NCBI GenBank assembly: GCA_045605445.1
Contig: JAZUPZ010000039.1
Span: forward strand, 94,587 to 158,586
Reading direction: 5' to 3'
Source of the DNA: CAZMHL01 sp045605445
GTDB lineage: Bacteria; Bacillota; Clostridia; RGIG6154
DNA: 64,000 nucleotides
Shown here: piece after piece, positions 1 to 7,753 of the stretch
Position numbering within the stretch: position 1 is the stretch's first letter
Layout of the letters: every line of letters starts with the position of its first letter
Translations under genes and position numbers: made by a program
Notes under the pieces: generated by a model
Database searches by the model: none
Told to the model about the DNA's origin: nothing
The model's input: the letters and a program-made list of their open reading frames with translations, nothing else

Positions 1-593
1 TTAAGCATGCTCTGCTTTACACCGCATTCTCTTTCGTTGCTTTCCAGAATTTCAGCATTTTTAGTAATACCTCTGCTTGAAAAGAACATTTTATTAGCAA
101 AAAAATTATTCCGGATAATATTTTCAGCATGACTGCCTACAAAAGATTGATTATCACTTACAATTCCACCTATTGCAATAACAGTTATATCCGGAGAAGA
201 GGACAGTTCATTTATAACTCTTATTGAATTAGTTACAACTGTAACATTATTAAGTTTTTTTATTTCCTTTGCCATATAAAATGTTGTAGTTGAAGCATCA
301 AGAAAAACAGTGTCACCTCTTGAAATATACTTTACCGCTTCTTTAGCAAGTTTGATTTTAACATCCGCATTCAAGTTTTTTCTTTTTTCCAGGGAAAGTT
401 CTATGTTATTTTCCTCCATCAAGATAGCACCGCCGTGAGTACGCATAAGTAATCCTTGATTTTCAAGTTTTTCAAGATCTCTTCTGACAGTTTCTTCTGT
501 AACATTAAGTTCTACACTCAACTTATTCACAAGCACAGAGCCAATTTCATTTAACTGTTCAAGTATATATTTTTGTCTTTCTACCGCAAACAA
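1..593 (-). CDS. DeoR/GlpR-family transcriptional regulator (3' end beyond window)
   Basis: Reading from 593 with a TTG start, an open frame runs off the left edge without a stop (197 full codons seen). AGGAGG at 601-606 lies 7 nt from the TTG, which decides the start. Residues ~5-55 form the DeoR winged helix (ILEQLNEIGSV, then VTEETVRRDLEKLE, then MRTHGGA). The rest is the DeoR sugar-phosphate sensor domain (DASTTTFYMA, VTNSI, IGGIV). DeoR proteins usually repress sugar catabolic operons and are released by a phosphosugar. It lies 53 nt downstream of the aldolase gene on the same strand, so it is probably co-transcribed and controls that operon. The ligand is unknown; a deoxysugar phosphate is an inference from the neighbour. 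Confidence 0.9.
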   Translation of the reverse strand, partial: MFAVERQKYILEQLNEIGSVLVNKLSVELNVTEETVRRDLEKLENQGLLMRTHGGAILMEENNIELSLEKRKNLNADVKIKLAKEAVKYISRGDTVFLDASTTTFYMAKEIKKLNNVTVVTNSIRVINELSSSPDITVIAIGGIVSDNQSFVGSHAENIIRNNFFANKMFFSSRGITKNAEILESNERECGVKQSML

Positions 594-646
594 GAAAACA
601 CCTCCTGAAATTTAAAAACTATTTTGATTTTTAACAAATACCAATA

Positions 647-1318
647 TCATACATCAGCGGGATGTTTACCCTTAAGTCCGAACTGTTTTCTTATTTCATA
701 AAGTTTCTGAACCTGGTTATCTGTAAGTTCTTTCGGACCGCCAAGAAGTTTTGCTTTAAAAAGAAGTTCGGCATAAAATTCAAGAGATTCCATTTTGTGA
801 TAAGCTGCAAGAAGACTATCAGAAAAGGAAAGTGCCCCGTGATTTGCAAGAAGAACAGCATCGTAGTGCTGCAGATATTTTTCAACTGCATCAGGAATTT
901 CGTCAGTAGAAGGTGTGCCGTATTCGGCAATCGGAACACTACCAAGAGCAATTACAGCTTCAGGCATAATTGGCTGCGTGAGCGGTATCCCTGCTATAGC
1001 AAAGCTTGTTGCATATGTAGGATGTGCATGAACAACTGATTTAACATCAGGTCTCTGTTTGTAAACTCTCATATGCATCTTAATTTCAGAAGATGGTTTA
1101 AAACCTTTGTTTGCCTTAATAACATTTCCTTCCGCATCAACTTTGCAGATATATTCCGGAGTCATAAAACCTTTACTTACTCCTGTCGGAGTACAAAGAA
1201 ACTCATTATCAGAAAGCTTAACAGAAATATTTCCGTCATTTGCAGCAACCATACCTCTGTTATAAATTCTTTTCCCTATTTCACATATTTCTTTCTTAAT
1301 TTTGTATTCTAAAATCAT
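647..1318 (-). CDS. class II aldolase, L-fuculose/L-rhamnulose-phosphate type
   Basis: 223 aa, the normal length for FucA-type zinc aldolases. Visible motifs are GNIS near the N-terminus (phosphate binding), SSEIKMH carrying the likely catalytic Glu, HAHPT with two zinc-binding His, and NHG with the third zinc His. The family cleaves L-fuculose-1-phosphate (or rhamnulose/ribulose phosphates) to dihydroxyacetone phosphate and an aldehyde; which sugar is used cannot be read from sequence. AGGAG precedes the ATG. It is the first gene of a two-gene operon with the DeoR regulator and has its own promoter at 1349-1377. An L-rhamnose mutarotase gene lies ~36 kb away in this window, so a rhamnose role is as likely as fucose. 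Confidence 0.9.
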   Translation of the reverse strand: MILEYKIKKEICEIGKRIYNRGMVAANDGNISVKLSDNEFLCTPTGVSKGFMTPEYICKVDAEGNVIKANKGFKPSSEIKMHMRVYKQRPDVKSVVHAHPTYATSFAIAGIPLTQPIMPEAVIALGSVPIAEYGTPSTDEIPDAVEKYLQHYDAVLLANHGALSFSDSLLAAYHKMESLEFYAELLFKAKLLGGPKELTDNQVQKLYEIRKQFGLKGKHPADV

Positions 1319-1348
1319 TATTTTTCTCCTTTATAGTTATCATAACAC

Positions 1349-1377
1349 ATTCTAACACTCAGACTTATAAAAGTCAA
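1349..1377 (-). promoter_or_regulatory. sigma-A promoter for aldolase-deoR operon
   Basis: Minus-strand TTGACT (1372-1377), 17-nt spacer, TAGAAT (1349-1354). It lies about 30 nt upstream of the aldolase ATG. Confidence 0.7.
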
Positions 1378-1581
1378 GAATTTTTTGTTGTTTTTCTTGT
1401 GTTTTTGTTGCTTTAATTTTGTTTATTTTGTATTTTGAAAACATTTCTTAATAATTACTTCCTTATTGTTCATAGGATATGCAGAAAGTTAATTAGTTAC
1501 AACAAAGCAAAAGAAAGCAAAAAAATTAAGATTACGTAAATTTTAATACTTAAAATCATAAGTATTAAATGTTTCAAATTG

Positions 1582-1610
1582 TTGACAACCGTGAGAAAAT
1601 GGTATAAAAT
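1582..1610 (+). promoter_or_regulatory. sigma-A promoter for PHP gene
   Basis: TTGACA (1582-1587), 17-nt spacer, TAAAAT (1605-1610), about 40 nt upstream of the PHP start codon, which has its own GGAGGGAG ribosome binding site. Confidence 0.75.
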
Positions 1611-1649
1611 TACAAATGTAAATTTTAGTTATTTTCTGGAGGGAGAAAA

Positions 1650-2648
1650 ATGAAAAAATATCTGTTACCACAGAGCGGTAAATTCTACAAAGCTAATCTG
1701 CACAGCCATACAAACGAATCAGATGGTTCTGCCACCCCTGCCCAGGTTAAAGAAGTATATCAGTCTATGGGGTACTCAATTGTAGCTTATACCGATCACG
1801 ATATAATGTTAGACCGAAATTATCTTACCGATGAGAACTTTCTTGCTCTCAACGGTTACGAAATGGAAATAAACGGAAAAGGTGAACCTGACTGGTCTTG
1901 GATGGAAAGCTGTCATATAAATTTCATTGCTTTAGAACCTGACAATCTTAAACAGGCTTGCTGGCACAGATCCAAATACCTTTATGCAAATGCAGTAAAT
2001 TTCAGAGATCAGATTCAATTTTACGAAGACGAACCTGATTTTGAAAGAAAATATACCGGTGAATGCATAAGTGAAATGTTCCGTCAGGGCCGTGAGCACG
2101 GATTCTTTGTTACATACAACCACCCGTGTGGTAATCTTGAAAACTACAGCCACTACATTAACTATCACAACATGCATGCAATGGAAATGTTTAACGGCGG
2201 TCACGAATATAACCCAAGAGTATATGACGATATGTTAAGAGCAGGAAAGCGTATTTACTGTATCGCCGGAGATGACAATCACAATCGACCGGAATTAACA
2301 AGCGGATGCGGAAAATCATGGGTAATGATTAAAGCAGATAAATTGGAATACCGCACGGTAACAAAAGCGCTACTTGATGGAAATTTCTACGCTTCAGAAG
2401 GTCCTGAAATATATGAACTCTGGTTTGAAGACGGTGAAATGCATATCACTACTTCAGATGCACAAAAAATTGAATTCACAACTGACAGAAGACGTAATGG
2501 AAGAAATGTTGCTCCCGAAGGAAAATATTTAAACAGTGCTTCTTATAAAGTTGATCCGGCTTGTCTTTATGTTCGTGTTACAGTTACCGGCCCAACAGGA
2601 AAAGTTGCTACAACCAATGCTTATTTTATCAACGAATTGTTCGATTGA
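1650..2648 (+). CDS. PHP-domain metal-dependent phosphoesterase
   Basis: 332 aa, soluble, no signal peptide. The PHP metal-site motifs appear in order: NLHSHTNESDG (residues ~16-26), YTDHD (~47-51), GYEME with Glu, CHINF, YNHPCGN, MEMFNGG, and GDDNH near residue 210. The last ~70 residues form a beta-rich tail. PHP enzymes hydrolyse phosphoesters with a trinuclear metal centre; stand-alone members act on small phosphates such as histidinol phosphate or nucleotides, and this one's substrate is unknown. It is monocistronic, with its own promoter and a strong terminator. It faces away from the aldolase operon and shares the upstream control region. Confidence 0.9.
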   Translation: MKKYLLPQSGKFYKANLHSHTNESDGSATPAQVKEVYQSMGYSIVAYTDHDIMLDRNYLTDENFLALNGYEMEINGKGEPDWSWMESCHINFIALEPDNLKQACWHRSKYLYANAVNFRDQIQFYEDEPDFERKYTGECISEMFRQGREHGFFVTYNHPCGNLENYSHYINYHNMHAMEMFNGGHEYNPRVYDDMLRAGKRIYCIAGDDNHNRPELTSGCGKSWVMIKADKLEYRTVTKALLDGNFYASEGPEIYELWFEDGEMHITTSDAQKIEFTTDRRRNGRNVAPEGKYLNSASYKVDPACLYVRVTVTGPTGKVATTNAYFINELFD

Positions 2649-2652
2649 TATA

Positions 2653-2684
2653 AAAAAAGAACTCAGTTAACTGAGTTCTTTTTT
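2653..2684 (+). terminator. rho-independent terminator after PHP gene
   Basis: A 16-bp perfect inverted repeat (AAAAAAGAACTCAGTT / AACTGAGTTCTTTTTT) starts 5 nt after the PHP stop and has U-tracts on both strands. Confidence 0.9.
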
Positions 2685-2794
2685 GTTCATTAAGGAAATG
2701 TTTCCTATTCATATTTATCAGCATCTATTAATTTTTTTGTTAATTTAAAATGATTAACTTCATATAATATACAAATTAACTTCAGGGGTGAATT

Positions 2795-3859
2795 ATGAGA
2801 ATATCAGATAAATCATTATTAAGAAGAATTAACGAAGAAGCCATTTATAACGTTTATATGTATCTGATGGATAAAGATGTCCACAATCCAAACGAAAGTC
2901 TTTTTACGTCAATTTCAAGAATTAAAAACATTTTTAACCACTCTGATAAAGAACAGAGCGCACAAAATAAAAGACAATTAAAAATAATTGAAAACTTTAT
3001 CAATTCAAACAAACAAATTTCTCAGACAAAAATCGTAACCTCTATAAATTCTGAAAAAGGTCTGTCTGCCTGTGTATTTAAAAAAATTAACGGAGATATT
3101 TCTGTGGTTTTTAAAGGGAGCGGAAGTGAAGAATGGCTTGATAACGGCAAAGGTCTGTCAGGCATCTCTGAAAGAAACACCTACAAGTTTTACGAAAAAG
3201 GCGGCAAACAGATTCACAGTATCACCATAGCAAAAGACTATGCTACCAAGCAACAGGTTGAAGCGCTCAATTGGTTTGAAAAAATTTCTGCTGAACAAAA
3301 TTTCAAAAAAACTGATAATATAATAATTTCAGGTCATTCCAAAGGAGGAAACAAAGCACAATTTATCACGTTACATTCCGATATAATAAATGAATGCTAT
3401 AGTTTTAGCGGACAGGGGTTCTCGCCGGAAGCCATTACTGTTTTCAAAAAAAGACTTAGAAAAGATTTTGCTTTAAAAGCAAAAATTATTAGAAGTATTT
3501 CAGCTGAGAATGACTATGTAAATATCTTAGGAGAAAGAGCAATGCCGGAGGAAAACATATATTTTTTTGAAAGTGCAGAAGGTTTGCATAATATAGATGC
3601 TATTCTCAACGAAAACGGTATCCTAAATTGTATGTGTGAACGTGGAAAAATATCAGAACACATAGAAAAGCTTTCTGTTAAAATTATGAAGCTTTCTCCT
3701 TATATTCGTCAATTTGCTACATCGGGAACAATGAAAATTTTTCAGGAGTATCATAAAAAACACGGACAAAATATGTTAACAGAAGATATTTTGACTTTTT
3801 TTACAGATACAGTTGAACCTATGATTGATTATCTATCAGAAAAGAACAGGAATAGCTGA
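2795..3859 (+). CDS. Mbeg1-like (DUF2974) alpha/beta-hydrolase
   Basis: 354 aa, cytosolic (no signal peptide). The centre matches the Mbeg1-like/lipase-class-3-like hydrolase family: VVFKGSGSEEWLDN (oxyanion-side strand), then IISGHSKGGNKAQ (nucleophile elbow G-x-S-x-G-G, residue ~180), FSGQGF, and an ENDYVNILGE segment likely carrying the catalytic Asp, with a His in GLHNID. Clostridia often carry several genes of this family; their substrate is not known. Ribosome binding site AGGGG precedes the ATG and a TATAAT lies at 2763-2768. The gene stands alone between two terminators. Confidence 0.8.
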   Translation: MRISDKSLLRRINEEAIYNVYMYLMDKDVHNPNESLFTSISRIKNIFNHSDKEQSAQNKRQLKIIENFINSNKQISQTKIVTSINSEKGLSACVFKKINGDISVVFKGSGSEEWLDNGKGLSGISERNTYKFYEKGGKQIHSITIAKDYATKQQVEALNWFEKISAEQNFKKTDNIIISGHSKGGNKAQFITLHSDIINECYSFSGQGFSPEAITVFKKRLRKDFALKAKIIRSISAENDYVNILGERAMPEENIYFFESAEGLHNIDAILNENGILNCMCERGKISEHIEKLSVKIMKLSPYIRQFATSGTMKIFQEYHKKHGQNMLTEDILTFFTDTVEPMIDYLSEKNRNS

Positions 3860-3966
3860 ACAACTTAACAATATATACAAAAATAGGCCTTATATTAACA
3901 AACCGCCATACCTCTTATTATTAAAAATCCTTGTTAATGTTCTGAAAAAGTGAATAATCGTAAGTT

Positions 3967-3998
3967 AAAAAATCCCCATTCTTACGAACGGGGATTTT
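3967..3998 (-). terminator. terminator of tRNA-Asn/rnhA transcript
   Basis: Stem AAAATCCCC / GGGGATTTT with a 12-nt loop, followed on the minus strand by T6. It begins directly at the tRNA 3' CCA. It may also stop plus-strand transcription from 3859, though that U-tract is short. Confidence 0.85.
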
Positions 3999-4073
3999 GG
4001 CGCCTCAAACAGGACTCGAACCTGTGACACCGCGGTTAACAGCCGCGTGCTCTACCGACTGAGCTATTAAGGC
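3998..4073 (-). tRNA. tRNA-Asn (GTT)
   Basis: 76 nt with encoded CCA. The cloverleaf reads directly: acceptor GCCTTAA/TTGAGGC, D-stem GCTC/GAGC, anticodon stem CGCGG/CCGCG with loop CTGTTAA (anticodon GTT), T-arm ACAGG-TTCGAGT-CCTGT, discriminator G. It lies 21 nt downstream of rnhA, so it may be part of the same transcript. Confidence 0.97.
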
Positions 4074-4094
4074 AGGTATCGGTGAAATTCACCG

Positions 4095-4553
4095 TTACGG
4101 AACATCATTTTCTTCAAGTTCTGACGATTTGTACGCATTTACAGCAAGCTTATCACAATGTTCATTCTGGGGATGTCCTGCATGACCTTCAATCCAATTA
4201 AATGTAACTTCATGAACGTCGAGTAACACTACTAAGTGTTCCCACAAATCAACATTTAATACAGGTTTTTTATCAGATTTTACCCAACCGTTTTCCTCCC
4301 ATGAATATATCCAACCTTTATTTATGGCATCAACAACATATTTTGAATCGCTGGTAACTACTACTTCACAGGGTTCTTTAAGCATTTCAAGAGCTGTAAT
4401 TACTGCAAGTAATTCCATTCTGTTGTTTGTTGTATGTTTAAAACCTCTTGAAAATTCTTTTGTTACACCTTTATATTCAAGAACAATCCCGAACCCACCC
4501 GGTCCGGGATTGCCCGAGCAAGCACCATCTGTATATACATTAACTTTTTTCAT
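4095..4553 (-). CDS. rnhA: ribonuclease HI
   Basis: 152 aa, the usual size of bacterial RNase HI without an N-terminal hybrid-binding domain. The catalytic acidic residues are visible: Asp8 in YTDGACSGNPGPGG, Glu in NNRMELLAV, Asp in TSDSKYV, and Asp in HCDKLA after the GHAGHPQNE loop. It degrades the RNA strand of RNA-DNA hybrids (R-loops, Okazaki primers). It lies 32 nt downstream of sigK on the same strand and may be transcribed with it and the tRNA. Confidence 0.96.
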   Translation of the reverse strand: MKKVNVYTDGACSGNPGPGGFGIVLEYKGVTKEFSRGFKHTTNNRMELLAVITALEMLKEPCEVVVTSDSKYVVDAINKGWIYSWEENGWVKSDKKPVLNVDLWEHLVVLLDVHEVTFNWIEGHAGHPQNEHCDKLAVNAYKSSELEENDVP

Positions 4554-4585
4554 AAGTACACCGCCGAAAATTTATTCCGTTATTA

Positions 4586-5299
4586 TTATATCATATTTTT
4601 ATTTTCATTGCAATATTCTTCAAATCTTTTACGAAGTTTTTCTATTGCTTTCTTTTCTATTCTGGATACATATGATCTCGATATATTTAATTTTCCGGCA
4701 ATTTCTTTTTGTGTAAGTTCTTTTGTATCCCCTATTCCATACCTGTAAACAATAATTGTTTTTTCTCTTTCACTTAAAGACGAGTCTATAAATTTATATA
4801 ATTTAACTGTCTTTTCGTTCATTTCAACAGAATCTATTACATCGTCATCAATAGAACAAACAATATCTAAAAAGCTGATTTCATTTCCTTCTTTATCCAC
4901 CCCGATCGGTTCTTCCAGCGAAACTTCATTTCCGTTTTTCTTACTGCTCCTTATTGCCATCAGTATCTCATTTTCAATACATCTTGCTGCATATGTAGCA
5001 AGTCTTATCCCTTTATCATTTTTAAAGGTGTTGATAGATTTAATCAATCCTATCGTTCCTATTGAAATAAGATCATCTGCGTCGCTTCCGTTTAAATTGT
5101 ACTTTTTTGCTATATGAGCTACAAGCCTCAGATTCTTTTCAATAAGTATATCTCTTGCTTTTTCATCGCCTTCTTCCATCAACTTAATATACTTTTGTTC
5201 TTCTTCTGCAGAAAGTGGTTTTGGAAACGATTTTCCTGTTGAAACATACGAAAGAAGAAAAAACATACGTGCAAAAGTTGAAGACAGTAAAAAAAACAT
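4586..5299 (-). CDS. sigK: RNA polymerase sporulation sigma factor SigK (intact)
   Basis: 237 aa with region 2 (NLRLVAHIAKKY, DLISIGTIGLIKSI, ATYAARCIENEIL) and region 4 (SLSEREKTIIVYRYG, then LTQKEIAGKLNISRSYVSRIEKKA). These closely follow sigma-K, the late mother-cell sigma factor of sporulation. The hydrophobic start (MFFLLSSTFAR then MFFLLSYVSTG) resembles the short pro-sequence that keeps pro-sigma-K at the membrane until cleavage, and the MFFLLS unit occurs twice. The gene is continuous, with no skin element. A GAGGTG ribosome binding site serves the first ATG (5299) and sits in a 15-bp hairpin (see 5293-5328). An internal ATG at residue 12 is possible but has no clear ribosome binding site. 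Confidence 0.93.
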   Translation of the reverse strand: MFFLLSSTFARMFFLLSYVSTGKSFPKPLSAEEEQKYIKLMEEGDEKARDILIEKNLRLVAHIAKKYNLNGSDADDLISIGTIGLIKSINTFKNDKGIRLATYAARCIENEILMAIRSSKKNGNEVSLEEPIGVDKEGNEISFLDIVCSIDDDVIDSVEMNEKTVKLYKFIDSSLSEREKTIIVYRYGIGDTKELTQKEIAGKLNISRSYVSRIEKKAIEKLRKRFEEYCNENKNMI

Positions 5300-5328
5300 A
5301 TACTCACCTCAAAGTAAGTATATGTTTT
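5293..5328 (-). promoter_or_regulatory. hairpin over the sigK ribosome binding site and start codon / upstream terminator
   Basis: Minus strand: AAAACATATACTTAC, loop TTTGAG, GTGAGTATATGTTTT (15 bp, one G-U), followed by more U. The 3' arm contains the spacer and ATG of sigK and the loop holds most of the GAGGTG. It can act as the terminator of the UPF0210 operon, as an occluder of sigK translation, or both. Confidence 0.7.
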
Positions 5329-5356
5329 AAACAAAGCGTTTTGCAAGTCCTAAGAA

Positions 5357-6715
5357 TTAATTTTTAAGACTGTGAATAGGTGCAGGTATTCTTCCGCCTC
5401 TTTTAACAAACTTGTCGGAGCTGAAGTTGTTTACCTTCATAACAGGCGCATAGCCCAAAAGACCACCGAATTCAACCATATCTCCTTCTTTTTTACCAAC
5501 AGCAGGTATAACTCTTACAGCTGTAGTTTTTTGGTTAATCATACCTATTGCAGCTTCGTCCGCAATAATTGCGGCAATAGTTTCAGCCGTTGTATCACCT
5601 GGAATTGCTATCATATCAAGACCAACGGAGCAAACACAAGTCATTGCTTCAAGTTTATCGAGAGAGAGTGCACCTGCTTTTACGGCATCTATCATTCCGG
5701 CATCTTCGCTTACCGGAATAAATGCACCTGACAAGCCTCCAACAGAAGAAGAAGCCATAACTCCGCCTTTTTTAACTGCATCGTTTAACAAAGCGAGCGC
5801 AGCTGTAGTTCCGTGAGTACCACAAGACTCAATTCCCATTTCCTCGAGTATATGAGCTACACTGTCTCCTATCGCAGGAGTCGGAGCAAGGGATAAATCA
5901 ACGATACCGAACTGAACGCCAAGTTTTTCGGCAGCCTCTTTTGCCACAAGCTGTCCTACTCGGGTAATTTTAAAAGCTGTCTTCTTAATTATTTCTGCTA
6001 CTTCCATAAAGTCGGCATCTTTATGCTTTTCAAGAGCTGTCTTAACAACCCCCGGACCGCTTACACCTACATTTATCACGCACTCCGGTTCAGAAACCCC
6101 GTGAAAGGCTCCCGCCATAAAAGGATTATCTTCAACCGCGTTACAGAAAACTACAAACTTGGCACATCCAATTGTACCCTCATCTTTTGTTGCTTCTGCA
6201 ATCTTCTTTACAGTTTTCCCCATTTCATAAACTGCATCCATATTTATACCGCATTTTGTGCTTCCGATATTTATGCTGGAACAGAGCTTTGTTGTTTTAG
6301 AAAGTGCTTCGGGAATTGATTCAATAAATATTTTATCTTTTTCAGTAAACCCTTTTTGAACCAGTGCAGAATATCCGCCTATAAAATTTACCCCCAAAGT
6401 ATTTGCTGCTCTTTCAAGAGTTAAAGCATATTTAACATAATCTTCAGGTTTGTTAGCGGGTGAAAGTAAAGAAATAGGTGTAACGGAAATTCTTTTATTT
6501 ATTATCGGTATACCAAATTGTTTTTCTATTTCATTACCGGTTTTTACAAGATCCTTAGCTTTAGTGGTAATTTTATTATAAATGTTTTCACAGGTTTTAT
6601 CAACATTGTCGGTAGAACAATCAAGAAGCGATATTCCCATTGTAATTGTACGTATATCAAGATTCTCATTTTCCACCATATTGATAGTCTCGAAAACTTC
6701 TCTTGTGCTTATCAT
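5357..6715 (-). CDS. UPF0210 (PFL-like, DUF711) family protein
   Basis: 452 aa, the family's full length. Hallmarks are IRTITMGISLLDC near residue 22, FIGGYSALVQKG, CSSINIGSTKCGINMDAV, VSEPECVINVGVSGPGVV, DLSLAPTPAIGDSVAHILEEMG, GALSLDKLEAMTCVCSVGLDMIAIPGDT and a C-terminal GGRIPAPIHSLKN. The family has a pyruvate-formate-lyase-like fold but no proven enzymatic role. It follows the ACT-domain UPF0237 gene with 9 nt between, a pairing conserved in many Firmicutes and Archaea, which suggests amino-acid-responsive function. Confidence 0.93.
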   Translation of the reverse strand: MISTREVFETINMVENENLDIRTITMGISLLDCSTDNVDKTCENIYNKITTKAKDLVKTGNEIEKQFGIPIINKRISVTPISLLSPANKPEDYVKYALTLERAANTLGVNFIGGYSALVQKGFTEKDKIFIESIPEALSKTTKLCSSINIGSTKCGINMDAVYEMGKTVKKIAEATKDEGTIGCAKFVVFCNAVEDNPFMAGAFHGVSEPECVINVGVSGPGVVKTALEKHKDADFMEVAEIIKKTAFKITRVGQLVAKEAAEKLGVQFGIVDLSLAPTPAIGDSVAHILEEMGIESCGTHGTTAALALLNDAVKKGGVMASSSVGGLSGAFIPVSEDAGMIDAVKAGALSLDKLEAMTCVCSVGLDMIAIPGDTTAETIAAIIADEAAIGMINQKTTAVRVIPAVGKKEGDMVEFGGLLGYAPVMKVNNFSSDKFVKRGGRIPAPIHSLKN

Positions 6716-6724
6716 AATGTCACC

Positions 6725-6991
6725 TCAAATTCTGTGCATAGAATCGAAAATTTTTTCCTGAGTAATCTGAATTTTTACTCCGAGTTTTTCTCCCACTGAG
6801 TCAAATTTGTCGTTTAAATATGAAAAATCAGACTTTTCCGGAATATCAACCATCATAAACATAGAAAAAATTTCACCCATAATAGTTTGTCTTATATCAA
6901 GTATATTTATTTTTTCTTCAGCAAGAGCTCCAGAAACGCCTGCAATAATTCCTATTGTGTCTTTTCCCAAGACAGTAATAACAGCTTTCAT
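6725..6991 (-). CDS. UPF0237 ACT-domain protein
   Basis: 88 aa, a single ACT domain (MKAVITVLGKDTIGIIAGVSGALAE) with the beta-alpha-beta pattern continuing through NILDIRQTIMGEIFSMFMMVDI. ACT domains bind amino acids and regulate partner proteins. It sits 13 nt after rlmB and 9 nt before UPF0210, so it is likely co-expressed with hom, whose pathway is amino-acid regulated. The ligand is unknown. Confidence 0.92.
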   Translation of the reverse strand: MKAVITVLGKDTIGIIAGVSGALAEEKINILDIRQTIMGEIFSMFMMVDIPEKSDFSYLNDKFDSVGEKLGVKIQITQEKIFDSMHRI

Positions 6992-7004
6992 TCTATAATT
7001 CTCC

Positions 7005-7745
7005 TTATTTAATTCTTGTTTTTAATATGCTATACATAAAAATTCCGGCACTTACTGATGCATTCAAAGACTCAATTTCCCCAAGCATTGGAATATTTAC
7101 CAGAAAATCACACTCTTCTTTAACAAGTCTGCCGATTCCTTTACCTTCATTTCCTATAACCAATCCTATCGGGCCGGAAAAATCTGCAGTATAAATGTTG
7201 CTGTCACCGTTCATATCAGCTCCAACAAACCAGACACCTGCATCTTTCAGTTGTTTCATTGTTCTTACAAGATTGGTTACTTTTGCAATAGGAGTATGAA
7301 AACATGCTCCGGTAGAAGTTTTTACTACAGTCGAAGTAACAGGAGCATTTCTGTGTTTTGGAATAATAACACCGTGCACTCCTGCAGCATTCGCAGTTCT
7401 GATAATAGAGCCAAGATTGTGCGGATCTTCAATTTCATCAAGTATTACAACAAACAGAGGTTCATTTTTCTCTTTTGCAGATTCAATTATTTCCTCGACA
7501 GAAACATATTCTATCGGAGACATTGCGGCAATAACACCCTGGTGTGACTTAGTTTCAGACATTTCATTGATTTTGAATTTATCAATTTCCGAAACCGGTA
7601 TTTTGTTTTTCTGTGCCAGACTTATTATCTTAACAACCGATCCCTGTTTTTCACCTTTTTGCACATAGATTTTTTCTATAGATTTTCCGGCCTTGATTGC
7701 CTCAAGTACCGGATTTCTACCTTCAATCAAAAAATTGTCGTTCAT
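7005..7745 (-). CDS. rlmB: 23S rRNA (guanosine-2'-O-)-methyltransferase RlmB (SpoU family)
   Basis: 246 aa. The N-terminal substrate-binding part begins IEGRNPVLEAI. The SpoU/TrmH knot follows with its three motifs: NLGSIIRTANAAGVHGVII, IGLVIGNEGKGIG, and IPMLGEIESLNASVSAGIFMYSI. RlmB methylates the ribose of G2251 (E. coli numbering) in the 23S peptidyl-transferase loop. The paralogous tRNA methyltransferase TrmH is less likely because the protein carries the extra L30e-like N-terminal domain. It is 8 nt from hom in the same operon. Confidence 0.92.
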   Translation of the reverse strand: MNDNFLIEGRNPVLEAIKAGKSIEKIYVQKGEKQGSVVKIISLAQKNKIPVSEIDKFKINEMSETKSHQGVIAAMSPIEYVSVEEIIESAKEKNEPLFVVILDEIEDPHNLGSIIRTANAAGVHGVIIPKHRNAPVTSTVVKTSTGACFHTPIAKVTNLVRTMKQLKDAGVWFVGADMNGDSNIYTADFSGPIGLVIGNEGKGIGRLVKEECDFLVNIPMLGEIESLNASVSAGIFMYSILKTRIK

Positions 7746-7753
7746 AATTGCTC

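Larger units (their letters stand above)
1319..1649. other. 331-nt divergent intergenic region
   Basis: No gene seen. It holds the minus-strand aldolase promoter, the plus-strand PHP promoter, and between them (about 1380-1430 and 1500-1530) T-rich blocks such as TTTTTGTTG, TTTTTCTTG, TTTTTGTTG at about 10-nt spacing and a CAAAGCAAAAGAAAGCAAA block. These phased repeats could be DeoR operators; this is inference. Confidence 0.5.

Noticed and set aside
4586..5299. skin-type interruption of sigK
   Set aside because: The reading frame is continuous from pro-sequence to the C-terminus and no recombinase gene is near.
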